8,881 nucleotides of DNA, taken from assembly GCA_030607105.1 (NCBI GenBank), contig JAUWFF010000026.1:1-8881 (forward strand), given 5' to 3'. Source of the stretch: Filomicrobium sp. (GTDB lineage: Bacteria > Pseudomonadota > Alphaproteobacteria > Rhizobiales > Hyphomicrobiaceae). Made by a program: the position numbers and the translations under genes. Within the stretch, counting starts at the first letter, position 1. Each line of letters starts with the position of its first letter. The notes under the pieces are model-generated. The model did no database searches and was not told the origin of the DNA. It saw nothing but the letters and a program-made list of their open reading frames with translations. Below are positions 6,815 through 8,881 of the stretch, in pieces.

Positions 6815-7221
6815 TGCGCTTCCTCCAGATCGAAGCTCTCATCCGGATAGTATTTCACCAAGCAGATATCCGCTGTCCGGGCGTGCCCCTCCATGCCTTC
6901 TAGTCTCGAAATTCGTACCGATGCCTCCGCCACAGGCTTGACGCCGACCCGGCTTGCACGCTGCCAAGTGACAAGCTTCACGTATTCGCGGTCGCTTAGG
7001 CCGCCAGTGTAGCGCGCCGCGCCGGACGTGGACAACACAGGTTTTGGACCGGATGACTTGTCGCCAAACGCCGCTGTGGTTTCCTCGCCTAAGAACAGAG
7101 AGCCGTAACATTGCAGCCACTCTCGAAACCAGTCGAGACCGGGCGCCTGAACGAGCAGATGCTCCGGCGCATATTTCCGCGCCTTCTCCCGTCCTCCCTG
7201 CTCGATTTCGCCCAGGAATGG
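6811..7221 (-). pseudogene. C-terminal fragment of a histidinol-dehydrogenase-family (HisD-like) enzyme
   Basis: Open for 136 codons from just after an in-frame TGA (7224-7222) to the TGA at 6813-6811. Clear HisD C-terminal motifs appear: YAPEHL (catalytic Glu-His), LDWF, YGSLFLGEETTAAFGDK (metal-ligand Asp), SGAARYTGGLS, and GMEGHARTADI (metal-ligand His). About two thirds of a normal HisD of some 430 residues is missing and no homology is seen before about 7205, so it is inactive. The usual GTNHVLPT reads GPKPVLST, losing a conserved His, consistent with decay. The lineage with GSLFLGEET and ARYTGG resembles catabolic HisD paralogues (for example sulfopropanediol dehydrogenase HpsN) more than true biosynthetic HisD, and no his genes are nearby. 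It overlaps the SDR start by 4 bases. Confidence 0.82.
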
Positions 7222-7426
7222 TCAGCTCCCATTGGATGGCTCGGCTTGGATATTGGTTCGGCGGCGGTCTAATTTCCAGACCTAGCGGTCCCAAACTTGC
7301 GTCCGAGTTCGAACGCCTGGGAGATTTCCCGCCCAAAATGCTGATTGTCTCCCGGCTAGCGCCGGATTTCATCATTCGTTGATCGCCATCAAGGCGCCGA
7401 TTCAAACCACAGATAAGGTCGACTCG

Positions 7427-7522
7427 CACAGGTACCCCTGTGCTGCTCACTCATTGGGAGAACCCTTGGGAGAGCACAGGGGCCGCCGGGCGTGGAGTGT
7501 CCAAGACCCACCCGGCGGCCCC
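7427..7522. repeat. Three interlocked inverted repeats
   Basis: CACAGG-TACC-CCTGTG (7427-7442); CCCCTGTGCT (7435-7444) with AGCACAGGGG (7473-7482); and GGGGCCGCCGGG (7479-7490) with CCCGGCGGCCCC (7511-7522). All arms are perfect. Repeats 1 and 2 share 7435-7442, and repeats 2 and 3 share 7479-7482, so neighbouring stems are mutually exclusive. The last stem, 12 GC-only pairs, could terminate transcription, though only TT follows. Confidence 0.75.
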
Positions 7523-7654
7523 TTGCCTAACACTCGTTGCGTGTCGCGAGAAATTTCAAATCAGTAATAGTGCTTCAACCACGGCTTGAAAGACGGCCTT
7601 TCTGGCCTCCCCGCGTACTTTCGTACAGCGGCCAATCCAGCACGCCTCCTGCGT

Positions 7655-7689
7655 CGCCGTTATCTGACGGCGTAACAGCCCACTGTTAC
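7655..7689. repeat. Back-to-back hairpins
   Basis: CGCCGT-TATCTG-ACGGCG (7655-7672) is immediately followed by GTAACAG-CCCA-CTGTTAC (7672-7689), sharing base 7672. Both stems are perfect, with loops of 6 and 4. A smaller GTAC-TTTC-GTAC stem precedes them at 7615-7626. Confidence 0.6.
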
Positions 7690-7703
7690 TCCATGCCAGC
7701 GCG
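7685..7703. repeat. 19-bp near-perfect repeat, copy 1
   Basis: GTTACTCCATGCCAGCGCG, differing at one base from the copy at 8186-8204 in the same orientation. On the minus strand it reads R-A-G-M-E-stop. Confidence 0.6.
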
Positions 7704-7993
7704 AGCTTGCCGCCCCCCTAAATCGGCAAGCATAAGCCGCCAGTATGTGTCCTCATGCTGGCAGCGAACCGTTGGGCGAGGCGTTCCGGCTCAACGAGTG
7801 TCACTTGTTGTGGGGCGTTGATCGACTCTTAGGGCATGAGGCGTGTTCGCGAACCTTTCGCGTGATCGCGGTCGGGCGGCGCGTGGCAAGTTTGCCGGTG
7901 TTGAGGAGCTAGGCGGTTCCAATCGGGCCGCCCATTAATTGTATTCGCCGGCTTTGAACGAGCTGGCTTCTGTAGCGGCCCCTGCCCTGGCCA

Positions 7994-8013
7994 CCAGATT
8001 GCCCTCAATCTGG
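7994..8013. repeat. Perfect 7-bp hairpin
   Basis: CCAGATT-GCCCTC-AATCTGG; two further CC/GG pairs follow beyond one mismatch. No adjacent gene explains it. Confidence 0.55.
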
Positions 8014-8120
8014 CGGCTTGGCGCCTGTTAACGTGCAACGCTATCCTTTCAGCACTCCATTCCGATTGTCGATTTGACGCAGCACTTATCAGCACGTTGC
8101 CTGTTGATATAAAACCTCGA

Positions 8121-8134
8121 TTGATAGTGATCAA
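8121..8134. promoter_or_regulatory. Perfect Fnr/FixK-type box (anaerobox)
   Basis: TTGATAGTGATCAA fits the consensus TTGAT-N4-ATCAA at all ten fixed positions. It is recognised by Fnr/FixK-family regulators of low-oxygen genes. The nearest plus-strand -10-like sequence (TCTAAT, 8164-8169) is centred about 39 bases away, several bases too far for a standard -41.5 site. No intact gene follows within 400 bases, so it looks orphaned. Confidence 0.5.
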
Positions 8135-8185
8135 AGCAGCCAGCATCCCTGAGAGGGAGAATTTCTAATTTGCGCACGAGCCCCC

Positions 8186-8204
8186 GTTACTCGATGCCAG
8201 CGCG
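8186..8204. repeat. 19-bp near-perfect repeat, copy 2
   Basis: GTTACTCGATGCCAGCGCG, 18 of 19 bases identical to 7685-7703 and 501 bases from it. On the minus strand it reads R-A-G-I-E-stop. Confidence 0.6.
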
Positions 8205-8256
8205 GTCCACCGGCACGATCCCCCATCCCCTCTTCGCGACCAGAAAAATATGGTCG

Positions 8257-8475
8257 CCAGTTTGCCCCCGCGAGCTGGCGACACATTTGTTGGGCAAGCG
8301 TTATCGGACTGATGGTGGAGACGACGACATCTTCCCGCCGAACTACACCAACCGGGCAACAGCAGCGCGTATCTTCCAGCGAAAACTCCATCTACTTCTG
8401 GATCGCACTGGACTGAAGCATGCGCCAAGGCGGTGGAGACCGGACGGTTACGGTTCACTAAAGGTTAGACGTTAA
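8257..8475 (+). pseudogene. Decayed tyrosine-recombinase (phage-type integrase) fragment
   Basis: The frame carries DDDIFPP, NRATAARIFQ, LLLDRTGLK (about 8320-8418), which resembles the stretch just before the catalytic box in a group of proteobacterial tyrosine integrases (D-x-x-F-x-P, NRATA, Q-R, L-x-x-x-GLK). The expected next block, R-T-x-Y-S-L-R-H-T with the catalytic His and Arg, is replaced by DGYGSLKVRR and a stop. A one-base slip near 8442-8450 would partly restore T-x-Y-x-S-L-K. The N-terminal two thirds and the C-terminal tyrosine are absent. Recognition is by pattern memory only, so moderate confidence. It fits a site where an island or element once integrated. Confidence 0.5.
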
Positions 8476-8538
8476 GTATCGCAGAGCTGCCAGATCCGCT
8501 AAACTTCAAGCGCTGATCTCACCAATTGGGAGAAATTC

Positions 8539-8814
8539 ATGCTCATCAAAGGCATGACGGTCTTTTTAATCTTGGTCTTTGCAACGGGCATTCACGCTCA
8601 GCACGACTACGCGCAAGCGGGGCCAAAAGGGTGGAGTTGTCAGTATCGTATTCTTGAGGGCCCCCGTCTCACCCCTCGCCTCTATAATTGTTATGGCAGG
8701 AGCTTAAACAGCACTAGAGCTCGTGCGAAAGCGCGATGCTCTGGCAACCCCTATTGCATCCCCGGCGCGTGTTGGCCGCTCGAACATGCTCCAAGAACCT
8801 CGTGCGAGAGATAG
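8539..8814 (+). CDS. Small secreted six-cysteine protein, unknown function
   Basis: 91 residues. The ATG at 8539 has a strong GGGAG site six bases upstream, which marks a real gene. Residues 1-20 form a Sec signal peptide: Lys4, a hydrophobic core TVFLILVFATG, and a cleavage site after I-H-A20. The mature part, about 71 residues, is basic and carries Cys34, 51, 67, 73, 78 and 89, including a C-x4-C pair (CIPGAC). This could make three disulfides in the periplasm or outside. No enzyme motif or known family is recognised. Its AT content is higher than that of the integrase remnant upstream, from which it is separated by 63 bases. No clear -35/-10 pair was found. It may be a cargo gene of the accessory region; an adhesion, inhibitor or peptide role would be guesswork. 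Confidence 0.7.
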   Translation: MLIKGMTVFLILVFATGIHAQHDYAQAGPKGWSCQYRILEGPRLTPRLYNCYGRSLNSTRARAKARCSGNPYCIPGACWPLEHAPRTSCER

Positions 8815-8853
8815 GGAAGGTTGCCAAGGTCGGGTAGGGGTACGAGGTAAGAG

Positions 8854-8870
8854 GAGCCAAGCAGTGGCTC
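8854..8870 (+). terminator. Possible hairpin terminator after the six-cysteine gene
   Basis: GAGCC-AAGCAGT-GGCTC, 39 bases after the stop, extendable by AAGA/TCTT-type pairing with one bulged G. Only TT follows before GCCC, so it is a weak intrinsic terminator at best. Confidence 0.3.
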
Positions 8871-8881
8871 TTGCCCTCTCC

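Larger units (their letters stand above)
7223..8256. other. Gene-poor rearranged region
   Basis: About 1 kb between the truncated HisD-like gene and an integrase remnant. Open frames on both strands are short, lack ribosome sites and match no family I recognise. What stands out is secondary structure: interlocked inverted repeats at 7427-7522, back-to-back hairpins at 7655-7689 and a hairpin at 7994-8013. There is also one copy of a 19-bp repeat at 7685-7703 (the other at 8186-8204) and a perfect Fnr/FixK-type box at 8121-8134. It probably represents old mobile-element or island-junction DNA. Confidence 0.5.

Noticed and set aside
7300..7320. GTTCGAAC resembling a tRNA T-loop
   Set aside because: Flanking bases do not form a T-stem and no acceptor, D or anticodon arms can be drawn.
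6839..7450. 203-codon minus-strand frame over the HisD fragment
   Set aside because: The HisD motifs read in another frame; this one is Arg-rich and matches nothing I recognise.
7524..7777. attC-like GCCTAAC (7525-7531) with GTTGGGC (7771-7777)
   Set aside because: Spacing of over 250 bases is longer than known attC sites and no paired inner boxes are seen, so probably chance.
7829..8146. 105-codon minus-strand frame
   Set aside because: No ribosome site, no recognisable motif, and it crosses two hairpins and the Fnr box.
8187..8282. Minus-strand frame ending GDHIFLVAKRGWGIVPVDRAGIE-like
   Set aside because: Looks protein-like over about 30 residues but no family is recognised and no start or ribosome site supports it; kept only as the basis for the repeat finding.

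Overview
The window looks like an accessory, rearranged region of an alphaproteobacterial genome, most likely Rhizobiales. This is inferred from the gene families, the mostly GC-rich coding sequence, a perfect FixK/Fnr-type box and mobile-element debris; no rRNA, tRNA or CRISPR is visible. Gene density is good from 1 to about 7220 and poor from there to 8530.

Left block (1-2617, minus strand): an alpha-oxoamine synthase (AOS; serine-palmitoyltransferase/KBL/BioF superfamily) lies upstream of an NAD-dependent epimerase/dehydratase that runs off the left edge. Together they could make and reduce a 3-keto amino-lipid (sphingoid/ceramide-like) or a related acyl-amino ketone. Between them sits the C-terminal tail of a second, clearly different AOS, whose stop codon overlaps the epimerase start. 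The simplest reading is that an older AOS1-epimerase operon lost most of AOS1 and gained the present AOS2 in its place. Left of the junction the DNA is visibly more AT-rich.

Divergent from the AOS (2849-3406, plus strand) is a stand-alone cyclic-nucleotide-binding-fold protein without a DNA-binding domain. Two small dyads and a good -10 element lie in the shared 231-bp intergenic region.

Middle block (3634-6813, minus strand): a ChaA-type Ca2+(Na+)/H+ antiporter, then a tight HisD-tail / SDR / zinc alcohol dehydrogenase cluster read from right to left. The histidinol-dehydrogenase-like gene is only a C-terminal piece of about 136 codons, so the operon has lost its 5' end. The order HisD-like, SDR, MDR recalls polyol or sulfonate (DHPS-type) oxidation clusters, but the substrate cannot be read from the sequence.

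Right block (7223-8881): about 1.3 kb with no intact gene. It holds interlocked inverted repeats, a 19-bp near-perfect repeat, an orphan Fnr/FixK box and a decayed tyrosine-integrase fragment. It is followed by a well-formed small gene for a secreted protein with six cysteines. The block has the look of an integration scar that cut the HisD operon.
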